DNA of 22,206 nucleotides from JAQBFJ01 sp032123435 (GCA_032123435.1 JAQBFJ010000080.1:1-22206); one strand, 5' to 3'. Shown: positions 1-7,410, counted from the first letter of the stretch. Made by a program: numbers and translations. The notes: generated from the sequence alone by a model not told the origin.

Positions 1-1
1 C

Positions 2-214
2 AAATTCCCAGACCAGAAATATGTTGGTTTCACAGAAGACGTCCCTGCACGAATAAAAGAACATAATCGTGGTGGATCCATACACGCAGGGAAGTATCGT
101 CCATGGAGACTTGTCACATATCACGCTTTCACAGACAAGAAACAGGCAAAAGAGTTTGAAAAGTACCTGAAAAGTGGGTCTGGAAGGGCTTTTGCGGCAA
201 AGCGCCTTTGGTAA
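2..214 (+). CDS. GIY-YIG nuclease-like protein, C-terminal part (5' end outside window)
   Basis: An open frame enters from the left edge and ends at a TAA at 212-214, giving 70 visible residues. It includes YVGFTEDVPARIKEHNRGG, then a KYRPW block and a KEFEKYLKSGSGRAF block. This order (YxG...R...HN.G...W.L...A...E..LKSG.GR.F) is characteristic of small single-domain GIY-YIG proteins of the YhbQ/UvrC-N type, usually 80-100 aa, so only the first 15-25 residues should be missing. The Arg in 'ARIKEHN' matches the conserved catalytic Arg of the family. Such proteins are nuclease-like and often uncharacterised. The gene is probably unrelated to the pilus genes downstream and is separated from them by about 230 bases. 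Confidence 0.8.
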   Translation, partial: KFPDQKYVGFTEDVPARIKEHNRGGSIHAGKYRPWRLVTYHAFTDKKQAKEFEKYLKSGSGRAFAAKRLW

Positions 215-403
215 GGCAAACGCACCCTACGCCTCATGCTAAAGGACAGCCTTGCCGATACTGCCTGACTCTGCCCCTAACTCCAAATGATTGAGGAGTG
301 ATAAAGTGCATTTTGGACAATTTTTATAAAATAGTCGCTTTTTTGTTCTTTATCCAGCTTTCACATTTTCTTTTCAGAAGCTTCCTTAGACCGCAATTTT
401 TGC

Positions 404-433
404 TTGCCTGTATTTCCACATAAGCTGTATTAT
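404..433 (+). promoter_or_regulatory. candidate sigma-70 promoter for the ABC transporter operon
   Basis: TTGCCT (404-409) and TATTAT (428-433) are separated by 18 bases, upstream of the ATG at 446. The predicted start would leave a leader of only a few bases, and no clear Shine-Dalgarno precedes the ATG. The rest of the 215-445 gap shows AT-rich sequence without a gene. This is a pattern match only. Confidence 0.35.
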
Positions 434-445
434 TCGGATTAATAT

Positions 446-1192
446 ATGAGTTCTGCTATTGAAATCTACAATCTGACCGTTGTCTTCGAGCAAGGCAAAA
501 TCAAGGCCCTTGACAACCTTGATCTGGTCGTTGGGGAGGGTCAGGTTTTTGGCTTCCTCGGTCCTAATGGCGCAGGTAAAACCACGGTCATGCATGTACT
601 CCTGAATTTTATAACTGCCACATCGGGAGAAGCACGTATTTTCGGATCTAACGTCAAACATTCCATAGCACGCCAAAGGATCGGCTATCTGCCGGAACAT
701 CCTGACACCTATAGATTTTTAACAGGACGCGAATTATTGACTATGGCAGGTCATCTTTTCCTTATACGCCGCAAAGCGCTTCGCGCCCGTATAGATGAAG
801 TATTGGAACAAACAGGCATTGAAGATGCGGCAAATAGAAAAATAGCAACATATTCTCGAGGTATGATGCAAAGAATCTGTCTAGCCCAAGCGCTCATAAA
901 TGATCCCGACCTTATCATCCTGGACGAACCAACCAGCGGCCTTGATCCAATAGGACGAATGGATATCAGAACAATAATAACAAATCTTAAGAATAAAGGA
1001 AAAACAGTGTTTTTCTCCTCTCATGAATTGTCTGAAGTTGAACTGGTATGCGATCACTTGGCTATACTTAACAAAGGCAGAATAGTAACAGAGGGCCCCG
1101 CCCTCGAACTGGTCGCACCAGGCGAAAGTCTTGAGAAATATTTCATGAGGGCTTTGGGCGTCTTGCCCACTAATCTGGATATTGCACGATGA
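446..1192 (+). CDS. ABC transporter ATP-binding protein (ABC-2 exporter type)
   Basis: This 248-residue protein is the nucleotide-binding subunit of an ABC exporter and hydrolyses ATP at the inner membrane. The Walker A motif GPNGAGKTT lies at about residues 39-47. The Q-loop position carries Glu (GYLPEHPDTY, about 80-89), as is common in CcmA/NatA-like proteins. The signature is a relaxed YSRGMMQR (136-143), the Walker B is LIILDEPTSGLDP (156-168) and the switch His is in SSHELSE (about H193). The length is normal for the family. The permease follows after 27 bases, so the two are co-transcribed. Substrate cannot be read from sequence. GldA-type gliding transporters and antibiotic or lipid exporters share this architecture. 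There is no obvious ribosome binding site at the ATG, but it precedes the conserved first strand at the usual distance. Confidence 0.93.
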   Translation: MSSAIEIYNLTVVFEQGKIKALDNLDLVVGEGQVFGFLGPNGAGKTTVMHVLLNFITATSGEARIFGSNVKHSIARQRIGYLPEHPDTYRFLTGRELLTMAGHLFLIRRKALRARIDEVLEQTGIEDAANRKIATYSRGMMQRICLAQALINDPDLIILDEPTSGLDPIGRMDIRTIITNLKNKGKTVFFSSHELSEVELVCDHLAILNKGRIVTEGPALELVAPGESLEKYFMRALGVLPTNLDIAR

Positions 1193-1219
1193 ACACAGCA
1201 CTGAATCAGGAAAGATAAA

Positions 1220-2011
1220 ATGACGCGAATATTAACAATTGCCTGGATTGTCTGGCTGAAAATGTTGAGAAAAAAGGACATATACGTCCTGCTGATCCTG
1301 CTTGGCGCGTTCCTGATCATAATAATATCCCTGAACGTTTTCGGGCTGGGCGGAATGGTGAATTATGTTAAAGATGCGGGCCTGCTCATGGCATGGATCT
1401 TCGGCTGGATGATGGCAGTAAATGTGAGTTCACGTGAAATTCCGGAAGAAGAAACGCGCGGCACAATTTTTCCGTTACTGGCAAAACCGTTAACCCGTTT
1501 TGAATTTCTTTTTGGAAAACTGCTTGGCTCATGGAGCATTGTCATATCGGCGACATTATTATTCTACATCATGGTAGTGGGAATTGTATTGATGCGCGGA
1601 GGCTCTTGCGACCTCATAACAACAATGCAAGGCTACGTCTTGCACTGCATGGCACTTGCCGTTATATGCGCCATCAGCATGGCGTTCTCGACAAGAATGA
1701 ACCAAGACGCCGCCGCATCAATGACTTATGTATTCACAGTCACCGCTTTTTTTCTCGTACGACGTATTCCCGTGTTGATGTTTTATACAGAAGGTCTGCG
1801 TGCCAACATTATGATGATAATCTACAACCTTATGCCTCATCTGGAACTTTTCGACATGCGCAAAAGAATAATCCATGATTATGGTCCGTTAGACTTCAAG
1901 ACTTTTGCCGCCGTCTTGACTTACGGCGCACTGCTGTCTTTTTTATTTCTAATATTATCTTTTCTGGCATATCGGAAGAAACATTTCTCAAGAGGAAACA
2001 TGCTTGGTTGA
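1220..2011 (+). CDS. ABC-2 type transporter permease
   Basis: This 263-residue integral membrane protein has about six hydrophobic segments. The first is near residues 22-45 and the last near 236-252. It starts with ILTIAWIVWLKMLRKKDIY, typical of ABC-2 permeases of the NatB/GldF kind, in which an amphipathic N-terminus precedes the first helix. The block EETRGTIFPLLAKPLTRFEF (about 77-96) matches the conserved cytoplasmic loop 'E..sGT...ll..PisR.ef..gK' that contacts the ATPase. AGGAAAG is well placed upstream of the ATG. The protein pairs with the ATPase immediately upstream and is followed 17 bases later by a TPR gene, suggesting a three-gene unit. The cargo is unknown. Confidence 0.9.
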   Translation: MTRILTIAWIVWLKMLRKKDIYVLLILLGAFLIIIISLNVFGLGGMVNYVKDAGLLMAWIFGWMMAVNVSSREIPEEETRGTIFPLLAKPLTRFEFLFGKLLGSWSIVISATLLFYIMVVGIVLMRGGSCDLITTMQGYVLHCMALAVICAISMAFSTRMNQDAAASMTYVFTVTAFFLVRRIPVLMFYTEGLRANIMMIIYNLMPHLELFDMRKRIIHDYGPLDFKTFAAVLTYGALLSFLFLILSFLAYRKKHFSRGNMLG

Positions 2012-2028
2012 AAAAGAGCGGGAGCTAA

Positions 2029-2907
2029 ATGACTCTTTCATCAAAATGGCCATGGTTCAGCATTGTCACAATTACAGGAGTTCTGTTTTCTCTCTCATGC
2101 CATCTGGGAACTGTTCTCCCTGAAAACCCGACTTGGACAATAACGACATCAGCCGGCACCAGCCATACTCAGGCCGGCCAACAATCCATCACAGATGTTA
2201 TTCTCGGCAGCAGCCAAATAGCCATTGGTCAACATTTCATGGAAGTAGCCGATACTTACTTCCATCGCGGTATAGAACATTTTAGATCTCAGAAATTTCA
2301 AAACACTATTTTTCAGCGTGTTCTGGAAAAAGTTTCACCAACCGGCCATTCACATCTGGCTGGCTCGCAGATCAAAGAGGTAATGGCATGGCTCGCATTC
2401 GCCATCCGGCTCAATCCGCATGATCTTGAAGCCTACATATTGGCTGGCTTCTGGCTTGCCGACGAAATGAAACTGCTGGATGCCGCTATTGACGTTCTCA
2501 AACAGGGCGAAAAGAATAATCCATCCAGCTTCAGGATACAGCTTGAGATGGGCCGCATCTATATTCAAAATGGAAAAGTGAAGGCCGCTGAAGAAGCTTT
2601 CCGAACAGGCTTGTCACTTTGGCCCAGTGAATGCCCCACCGATACAATGGAGGCACGCCGCGGAATCAACTCTCTCCTGCTTTATAACGGCCTGTTTCAT
2701 GAAATAAACAATAGGAACAATGAGGCGATAAACTGCTATAGGCGGCTTCTCGCCATGTCGCCGGATGAATCCACTCTGCATGATCGTCTGGAAATGCTGG
2801 AAAAAGGAAAACAACCTTCTGTCTTGGCATCCTCGATTTTGAATGATACTGTAATTCAAAGTCGTCAAGTAACCTGTGATCGCGATCACGAGGAAAACAA
2901 GAATTAG
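2029..2907 (+). CDS. TPR-containing membrane-anchored or exported protein
   Basis: This is a 292-residue protein. A hydrophobic N-terminus (about residues 9-24) ends in LFSLSC, which could be a signal anchor or an imperfect lipobox with Cys24 as the lipidated residue. The region from about 75 to 260 is helical, with recognisable tetratricopeptide repeats: AFAIRLNPHDLEAYILAGFW, then a repeat ending IDVLKQGEKNNPSS, then MGRIYIQNGKVKAAEEAFRT, and a last one around EAINCYRRLLAMSPDES. TPRs mediate protein contacts. GGGAG precedes the ATG at good spacing. It sits 17 bases after the ABC permease and 24 before exeA, so it may link the transporter and the assembly genes. The function is not recognised. 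It could be a periplasmic scaffold, and the lipoprotein reading is uncertain. Confidence 0.75.
   Translation: MTLSSKWPWFSIVTITGVLFSLSCHLGTVLPENPTWTITTSAGTSHTQAGQQSITDVILGSSQIAIGQHFMEVADTYFHRGIEHFRSQKFQNTIFQRVLEKVSPTGHSHLAGSQIKEVMAWLAFAIRLNPHDLEAYILAGFWLADEMKLLDAAIDVLKQGEKNNPSSFRIQLEMGRIYIQNGKVKAAEEAFRTGLSLWPSECPTDTMEARRGINSLLLYNGLFHEINNRNNEAINCYRRLLAMSPDESTLHDRLEMLEKGKQPSVLASSILNDTVIQSRQVTCDRDHEENKN
2875..2890. promoter_or_regulatory. candidate CRP/FNR-family operator
   Basis: TGTGATCGCGATCACG contains a perfect 14-base palindrome (2876-2889) and matches the CRP-family pattern TGTGA-N6-TCACA at 9 of 10 fixed positions. It lies inside the last codons of the TPR gene, about 50 bases before the exeA ATG. 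A loose -10-like TAATAA occurs at 2922-2927. No regulator gene of this family is in the window, so binding is inferred only. Confidence 0.35.
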
Positions 2908-2931
2908 AACAACTGTCTCGTTAATAATGTT

Positions 2932-3741
2932 ATGTATCTCGAATATTACAATCTAAAGGAGCACCCGTTCAGCATAACGCCTGATCCGCGTTTTCTGTAC
3001 TGGTCGTCCCAGCACAAAGATGCATACGATCATCTGCTGTACGGCATTAACCAGCGTATGGGATTCATTGAACTCACGGGTGAGGTCGGGTCCGGCAAAA
3101 CCACATTATGCCGCGCAATACTCAGCGCACTGGATTCTGATGTACAGACGGCTTTAATATTGAACCCTTCTCTAACAGAAACACAGCTTCTGCGAGCTAT
3201 GCTGAACGATTTCGGCCTGGAAGCAAAAGGACGCGACAGATTAGCTTACATAGAAATACTTAACGCGTTCCTTCTGGAAAAAAACAGACTTGGAGCCAAT
3301 GTGGCCCTGGTAATAGATGAAGCACAAGACCTGTCCCCACAGGTTATGGAACAAGTCCGTCTTTTATCCAATTTGGAGACTGACCAGCAAAAACTTATAC
3401 AGATAGTCCTATGCGGACAACCTGAGCTGAAAAGACGTTTAGCACGCCCTGATCTGCGTCAATTAAGACAGCGTATAACCGTCCGATATCATCTCTCGCC
3501 CTTGACACAGGAGGACACTATGATATACATTAAACATCGCTTGACAGTGGCGGGTAGCGGAGACATTTTTTTTGATTCCAGCGCGATTCGAACCATATAT
3601 AAATATACAAAAGGTAGTCCAAGATTGATTAACGCTGTTTGCAATAACGCCATGCTGGCCGGTTATGTGGCACGCACACATATAATAGACGCCAAGTGCG
3701 TCAAGAAAGCAATCAAACAGCTTGAAGGTGAAGGAACATGA
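2932..3741 (+). CDS. exeA: ExeA/GspA-family AAA ATPase (first copy)
   Basis: This 269-residue protein begins MYLEYYNLKEHPFSITPDP, the hallmark start of ExeA/GspA ATPases ('Y...GL...PF...PDP..ly'). The Walker A is GEVGSGKTT (50-58), the Walker B is LVIDEAQ (126-132) and sensor 1 lies around IVLCGQPEL (158-166). In type II secretion, ExeA is an inner-membrane AAA protein that, with ExeB, remodels peptidoglycan and helps the secretin assemble. This copy is short and has only the AAA core with its helical lid, without the transmembrane and peptidoglycan-binding regions of Aeromonas ExeA. It overlaps the gspB-like gene by ATGA (3738-3741), which strongly suggests a coupled pair. No clear Shine-Dalgarno is seen. 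Confidence 0.9.
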   Translation: MYLEYYNLKEHPFSITPDPRFLYWSSQHKDAYDHLLYGINQRMGFIELTGEVGSGKTTLCRAILSALDSDVQTALILNPSLTETQLLRAMLNDFGLEAKGRDRLAYIEILNAFLLEKNRLGANVALVIDEAQDLSPQVMEQVRLLSNLETDQQKLIQIVLCGQPELKRRLARPDLRQLRQRITVRYHLSPLTQEDTMIYIKHRLTVAGSGDIFFDSSAIRTIYKYTKGSPRLINAVCNNAMLAGYVARTHIIDAKCVKKAIKQLEGEGT

Positions 3742-4505
3742 GTCTAATACAAGAAGCATTAAAGAGGCAGCAAATGGAGCAACAGGGAAACGACCCTGCG
3801 GAAGAAACCCCTTCTTCTTCCCCTGCCGCGCCACCACCACCCCCTCCTCCACCATCTCAACCTTCGCCGTCTCGCGCTAAATCAAATGATAATGGTTCCT
3901 TAAAACTTAAATCTCGATCTAACCCTGAGGAAGAGAAACCTGCTGAAAACACGCCTGCTGACGAAACACCATCTGATAAAAAAGATAAACCTTCCAAAAA
4001 ACCATGGACCACATTGCTTGGCGCAAGTATAGGAGTCATCCTTCTGCTGGCCTGCGGCATTTGGCTGATCTCATTTGCAGTCAAACAAATGAGCGCCAAA
4101 AAACAACAACCGGCGGCACAACCAGTGGAAACAGTAGAAGATACCATCATTACAACCGAATCAGAATCTCAGCCGGACATTCAAACAACAGCACAAATTG
4201 AACAACCTGAATCCCAAACACCCTCCTCTGACCTGGAAACGAACCTGCCCCCTGAATCGCAAATGGAACCTGAGGAAAAAGGCGAACAGCCACAACTTGC
4301 TCCTGAAATCGTAAGATGGCCGCCACTCGAATTAAGCGGCATAGTCGGTAAAGGACTAAATGGATCTGCTGTTATCAACGGCATGGTCCTAAGTGTTAAC
4401 GAAAGCATTGAAAATGTGACCATAGTCGCTATTGAAAATCAAGGTGTCAGGCTCGAGTATAAGGGACATACTCAGTATCTACGAGTCGGCCAGTCAACGC
4501 AGTAA
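3738..4505 (+). CDS. gspB: GspB/ExeB-like membrane protein
   Basis: This 255-residue protein starts MSLIQEALKRQQMEQ, closely resembling the conserved 'MS.I..ALk.ae.er' start of GspB/ExeB proteins. A Pro/Ser/Glu-rich cytoplasmic linker follows, with eight prolines in a row at 32-39, then one membrane helix (about 92-114). A long periplasmic Gln/Glu/Pro/Thr-rich linker leads to a compact C-terminal domain (about 195-255, WPPLELSGIVGKGLNGSAVI and following) that fits the periplasmic GspB domain. The partner is the overlapping ExeA-like ATPase, and AAGGA precedes the start inside that gene. ExeAB-type complexes act on peptidoglycan during secretin assembly. Here the likely target is the secretin at 16916, which is an inference from shared context. 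The end is convergent with the next gene, 33 bases away, with no clear terminator. Confidence 0.8.
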   Translation: MSLIQEALKRQQMEQQGNDPAEETPSSSPAAPPPPPPPPSQPSPSRAKSNDNGSLKLKSRSNPEEEKPAENTPADETPSDKKDKPSKKPWTTLLGASIGVILLLACGIWLISFAVKQMSAKKQQPAAQPVETVEDTIITTESESQPDIQTTAQIEQPESQTPSSDLETNLPPESQMEPEEKGEQPQLAPEIVRWPPLELSGIVGKGLNGSAVINGMVLSVNESIENVTIVAIENQGVRLEYKGHTQYLRVGQSTQ

Positions 4506-4538
4506 TAGCAAGCTGTGCACAGAAAAAGGCCGTGGCAA

Positions 4539-5420
4539 TTACTCATCTTCTTCTCTTGATTTGATTTCCGCCACGATTTCCTTCACCCTTTCAAGCGCCT
4601 GATCAAACTCAGATGGCATACAAGCAAAAAAGTGGCACTTTCTGCCCAATGCTGTGCTTAAATCTTTCTGTAATTTTTTATTATACGGGTTCATTATGAC
4701 TACCAACGCATCTTTGCCTATCAAATCAAAAACAAGTACACCGCGCCGCATCATAACATCCGGCGGCAAAAGCATTATGGTATCAGCTTGAAGATCAAAT
4801 CCTGAAAGTGATATAAAAGGCGTTTTGCAGTCTTTCGATACAAATGTCATTATCTTATCAAGATTCTTGGATCCTCTAGCCTCCAGAACATGGAGAACCG
4901 AAACAGTTCCCTCATTCTGCCCACTCGACATTTCCGTAAGGTCCTGCACTATACTGGAATAATCCTCTTCCGGAATCTTCTTTGCTTCCATGAGGTTCCA
5001 TGCAAAAGACATTTCATCGGACATATCAAACCCCTTGAGCAACCCGTTGCACGCGGCTGCTTCAACCTGCCCCGCGATGCCGATGCCGCTCGTATCAACA
5101 ACGGCAGCCTGACGAGATGTTCCGTCAATGCGTTCTACAATCTCCGCAGCGCGAGTGTCTTCCTTGGCGTATTGCACAAGTTTGTCTCGCAGTTCCAAGG
5201 CAGCTTGAATATCAGGCTCGTCCAGAACAACATTGCATAGACGGATGGTGTAATCCTTCGCTTTGACATGATCCCCGATCTGCTCATAAGCATGCGCCAG
5301 AGCCTCCAGGGACGCGCGATCGTTCGGCATCGCCTCAACAATCTGCTCAAAAGCCGCTATGGCGGAAAGAATTTCCCCCTCTAAATCCGCTTGCGATTTA
5401 CCGTTTTCTTTTTTTGCCAT
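4539..5420 (-). CDS. TPR plus MshEN (PilB/GspE N-terminal-like) domain protein
   Basis: This is a soluble 293-residue protein with no membrane segment. Residues about 14-95 look like two to three TPR-like helical repeats (ILSAIAAFEQIVEAMPNDRA, then LAHAYEQIGDHVKAKDYTIR). After a short linker, residues about 130-285 resemble the N-terminal domain of PilB/GspE/MshE ATPases. LMEAKKIPEEDYSSIVQDL is followed by a strand-rich block with LLPPDVMMRRGVLVFDL and LVVIMNPYNKKLQKDL, which parallels 'lip..ia....l.Pl......l.vam.dP.d....d.l'. The ATPase domain is absent. The Arg and Gly residues that bind c-di-GMP in MshEN are not apparent. GGAGG lies 5 bases before the ATG. It may be a PilB-interacting regulator or adaptor, but no characterised homologue is recognised. 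Confidence 0.7.
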   Translation of the reverse strand: MAKKENGKSQADLEGEILSAIAAFEQIVEAMPNDRASLEALAHAYEQIGDHVKAKDYTIRLCNVVLDEPDIQAALELRDKLVQYAKEDTRAAEIVERIDGTSRQAAVVDTSGIGIAGQVEAAACNGLLKGFDMSDEMSFAWNLMEAKKIPEEDYSSIVQDLTEMSSGQNEGTVSVLHVLEARGSKNLDKIMTFVSKDCKTPFISLSGFDLQADTIMLLPPDVMMRRGVLVFDLIGKDALVVIMNPYNKKLQKDLSTALGRKCHFFACMPSEFDQALERVKEIVAEIKSREEDE

Positions 5421-5494
5421 TTATCCTCCGCAAAAACTAACTCAAAGATGAATACGCAAAAACACCCTTTTTTGCACATTAAAACAACTTCTAT

Positions 5495-5523
5495 TTTCTA
5501 ACACCCATAAGGCCCCATGTCAA
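5495..5523 (-). promoter_or_regulatory. candidate sigma-70 promoter for the TPR-MshEN gene
   Basis: Read on the minus strand, TTGACA (5518-5523) and TAGAAA (5495-5500) are 17 bases apart, about 75 bases upstream of the minus-strand ATG. The -35 box is perfect and the -10 box fits 4 of 6. Confidence 0.5.
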
Positions 5524-5564
5524 TAAAACCAGATTTTTACTTGTCGATTTTTACAGTTTGTCGC

Positions 5565-5591
5565 TTGACAATGGCCTGTTTTAACTATCAT
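5565..5591 (+). promoter_or_regulatory. candidate sigma-70 promoter for the HTH gene and downstream pil genes
   Basis: TTGACA (5565-5570) and TATCAT (5586-5591) are separated by 15 bases, shorter than ideal. The predicted start falls a few bases before the GTG/ATG at 5602/5605, which has no Shine-Dalgarno, so a nearly leaderless message is possible. It is back to back with the minus-strand promoter in the same gap. Confidence 0.4.
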
Positions 5592-5601
5592 ACTGCCATT
5601 A

Positions 5602-6099
5602 GTGATGAACAAAATAAGCTTAGTTTCGCGTAGATTGGACAAATCTTTTGACACCCCCACGAGGGCAAGCCAGCGCGCTCATGAACGCATGGAAGAACAA
5701 ATCGCCGGGACAGATACCGACTCCGATCAACCTCAGGACAAAAATAGCGTTTCCGTCTCAATACAGGAAGGATCGCCAACAGTGGAAATAGATCTGCCCA
5801 ACGATAAACATGTTGACTTTGAATGCCTTGCAACAGAATATCTTCAAGGCAAAGATAAAACCATGATTACCACTGAAATTTCAAAAGAAAAAATCGGCGA
5901 CAAATGGGAATTGAAATTGCAGTTCATGCCGGAACATCCTTCCAAGCTGTTAACGGCCAAGGAACTCGCCGCCATGCTCGGCGTCAGCATAACCACTGTA
6001 TACACAATGCGAAAGAACAACGGCATCAAGAGTTACAAGGTTGGCAACAGCTGGAGGTTCATGTGGTCTGAAGTACTCGAAGCGCTGGAAAACAAATAG
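5602..6099 (+). CDS. excisionase/MerR-type helix-turn-helix protein
   Basis: This protein is 165 residues from GTG 5602 (164 from the adjacent ATG at 5605). The C-terminal 50 residues (about 115-164) are a clear excisionase-family winged HTH. LLTAKELAAMLGVSITTVYT is followed by a wing with KSYKVGNSWRFMWSEVLEAL, the standard 'lt..EvA..L.vs..tvy.....g.ip..kvg..wrf....l..wl' pattern. The N-terminal half is polar, with a basic start (SRRLDKSF...RASQRAHERM) and an acidic middle, and I do not recognise it. No integrase is nearby, so this is more likely a DNA-binding regulator than a phage excisionase. It leads the exeA2-pilB-pilC run and may autoregulate the divergent gap. An internal start at Met30 lacks a ribosome binding site. 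Confidence 0.8.
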   Translation: MMNKISLVSRRLDKSFDTPTRASQRAHERMEEQIAGTDTDSDQPQDKNSVSVSIQEGSPTVEIDLPNDKHVDFECLATEYLQGKDKTMITTEISKEKIGDKWELKLQFMPEHPSKLLTAKELAAMLGVSITTVYTMRKNNGIKSYKVGNSWRFMWSEVLEALENK

Positions 6100-6135
6100 A
6101 AAATTATATTTTCTTTGTAAAAAATGGAGTGAATC

Positions 6136-7365
6136 ATGTACCAGGATTATTGGGGCTTAAAAAAACATCCTTTTAACAATGTGCCAGATCCAGAAATGTA
6201 TTTCGATATGCATCAAACAGTGGACAGTACTGTATCCGAGCTGTTGTTCGCAATTCAAGAGGGAGACGAAGTATTGGCTGTCGTAGTCGGTCCAGTTGGC
6301 TCCGGCAAGACAATGAGCCTTAGAATTGTACTCGATTCACTTGATCACGATAAATACAGGATAGCGTTTGTTACCAATCCTGACATGACTTTCCCTCAAT
6401 TGTTAAGGGAAATAATCGGACAACTCCAATGCAAGGAATGCGCTGAGACACGAAAGGATCGTCTATTTGAGATTTTTAACCGAATACTCTTCGAAACCAA
6501 CGATCAGGGCAAAAGAGTTGTCATTTTCATTGATGAAGGCAATGTCATCAAACCCTATAATCTGGAAAGCTTGCGTTTGTTGACTAATATGCAGGATGAT
6601 CAACAGAACCTTTTTACTATCATACTGGCAGGACAGCCGGAACTTGGCAAACGACTTGAAGATCCGAGAAGAGCTAATCTCTACCAGCGAATTGGAGTAT
6701 ACTGCAAGATAACCGGGCTGGATTCACTGGAAACCATGCGTGATTACGTCGAACACAGAATGGAAAGAGCAGGATGGAATCCAAATAATTCTGTTTTTAC
6801 CCCAGAAGCGTACCAAGCGTTATGGACGTACTCCGAAGGAATTCCTCGTCTGGTAAACAAAATATGCAAGCTTGCCTTAAAGGCCGGCGAAACAAATACA
6901 CTGCGCAAGATTGATGCCGGCATCATAGAAGCAATGGCCAGTCGATTCGAAAGAACATATAGAAAGATATCTAAGAAAAAGAAAGAACCAGACACGGCAG
7001 AAATAACATACCCGGCAAAAGAAACGGCCGAACTGCAGGATGAGCCTGTAACCCAGCCCGAACATCCTCTCATTGAAGAACCAGAATTGGTTTCTGCCGC
7101 CAAAAGTTTAACGGATACAGGACAACAACAACCCGCCTCCACCTCTCCGCCCGCTCCTGACAATGCCAATACCGAGATTGAACGCATGCCTATTAACCTG
7201 ACCGAAATGTCACCAAAAGAGATCGAGGATCTGGCAAGTCGGCTTGCGACACAACGGATAAAATCACTCAAAGGTATTACCGACCCATTCGAAGCATGGG
7301 AAACCACGAGATCTGACATTCTGTCCCAAATGATAAAGAAAAAAAACGACGAACGGGACTCATAA
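6136..7365 (+). CDS. ExeA/GspA-family AAA ATPase (second copy, with C-terminal extension)
   Basis: This 409-residue protein opens MYQDYWGLKKHPFNNVPDPE, the ExeA signature. The Walker A is GPVGSGKTM (52-60). The Walker B is VIFIDEGN (129-136), keeping the Asp-Glu pair although the usual 'DEAQ' is 'DEGN'. Sensor 1 is ILAGQPEL (163-170). After the AAA core (to about 270) comes a basic KKKKE stretch, a Pro/Glu/Thr-rich linker (about 280-350) and a C-terminal helical segment (about 355-405, starting LTEMSPKEIEDLASRLATQR), all absent from the first copy. It lies 36 bases after the HTH gene and 45 before pilB, with GGAGTGA before the ATG. It probably serves assembly of the same pilus machine, perhaps through the extension, but the role is inferred. 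Confidence 0.88.
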   Translation: MYQDYWGLKKHPFNNVPDPEMYFDMHQTVDSTVSELLFAIQEGDEVLAVVVGPVGSGKTMSLRIVLDSLDHDKYRIAFVTNPDMTFPQLLREIIGQLQCKECAETRKDRLFEIFNRILFETNDQGKRVVIFIDEGNVIKPYNLESLRLLTNMQDDQQNLFTIILAGQPELGKRLEDPRRANLYQRIGVYCKITGLDSLETMRDYVEHRMERAGWNPNNSVFTPEAYQALWTYSEGIPRLVNKICKLALKAGETNTLRKIDAGIIEAMASRFERTYRKISKKKKEPDTAEITYPAKETAELQDEPVTQPEHPLIEEPELVSAAKSLTDTGQQQPASTSPPAPDNANTEIERMPINLTEMSPKEIEDLASRLATQRIKSLKGITDPFEAWETTRSDILSQMIKKKNDERDS

Positions 7366-7410
7366 ACCATTCATGACAGAAAGGCATTAACCTTAACGAA
7401 CCAGAACATC

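Noticed and set aside
386..700. 104-residue minus-strand open frame at the start of the ABC gene
   Set aside because: It overlaps the Walker A region of the ABC ATPase on the opposite strand and has no domain or ribosome binding site.
3820..3860. Short CCA/CCT repeat in the gspB-like gene
   Set aside because: It encodes the proline linker and is low-complexity coding sequence, not a mobile or regulatory repeat.
5602..6099. HTH gene as evidence of an integrated element
   Set aside because: Although the fold is excisionase-like, there is no integrase, attachment site or direct repeat nearby, and the gene is embedded in the pilus cluster.
6744..7370. 208-residue minus-strand open frame opposite the second exeA gene
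   Set aside because: It is antisense to a well supported ATPase gene. Its Ser/Phe-rich low-complexity translation mirrors the Glu/Lys-rich tail and it has no recognisable domain.
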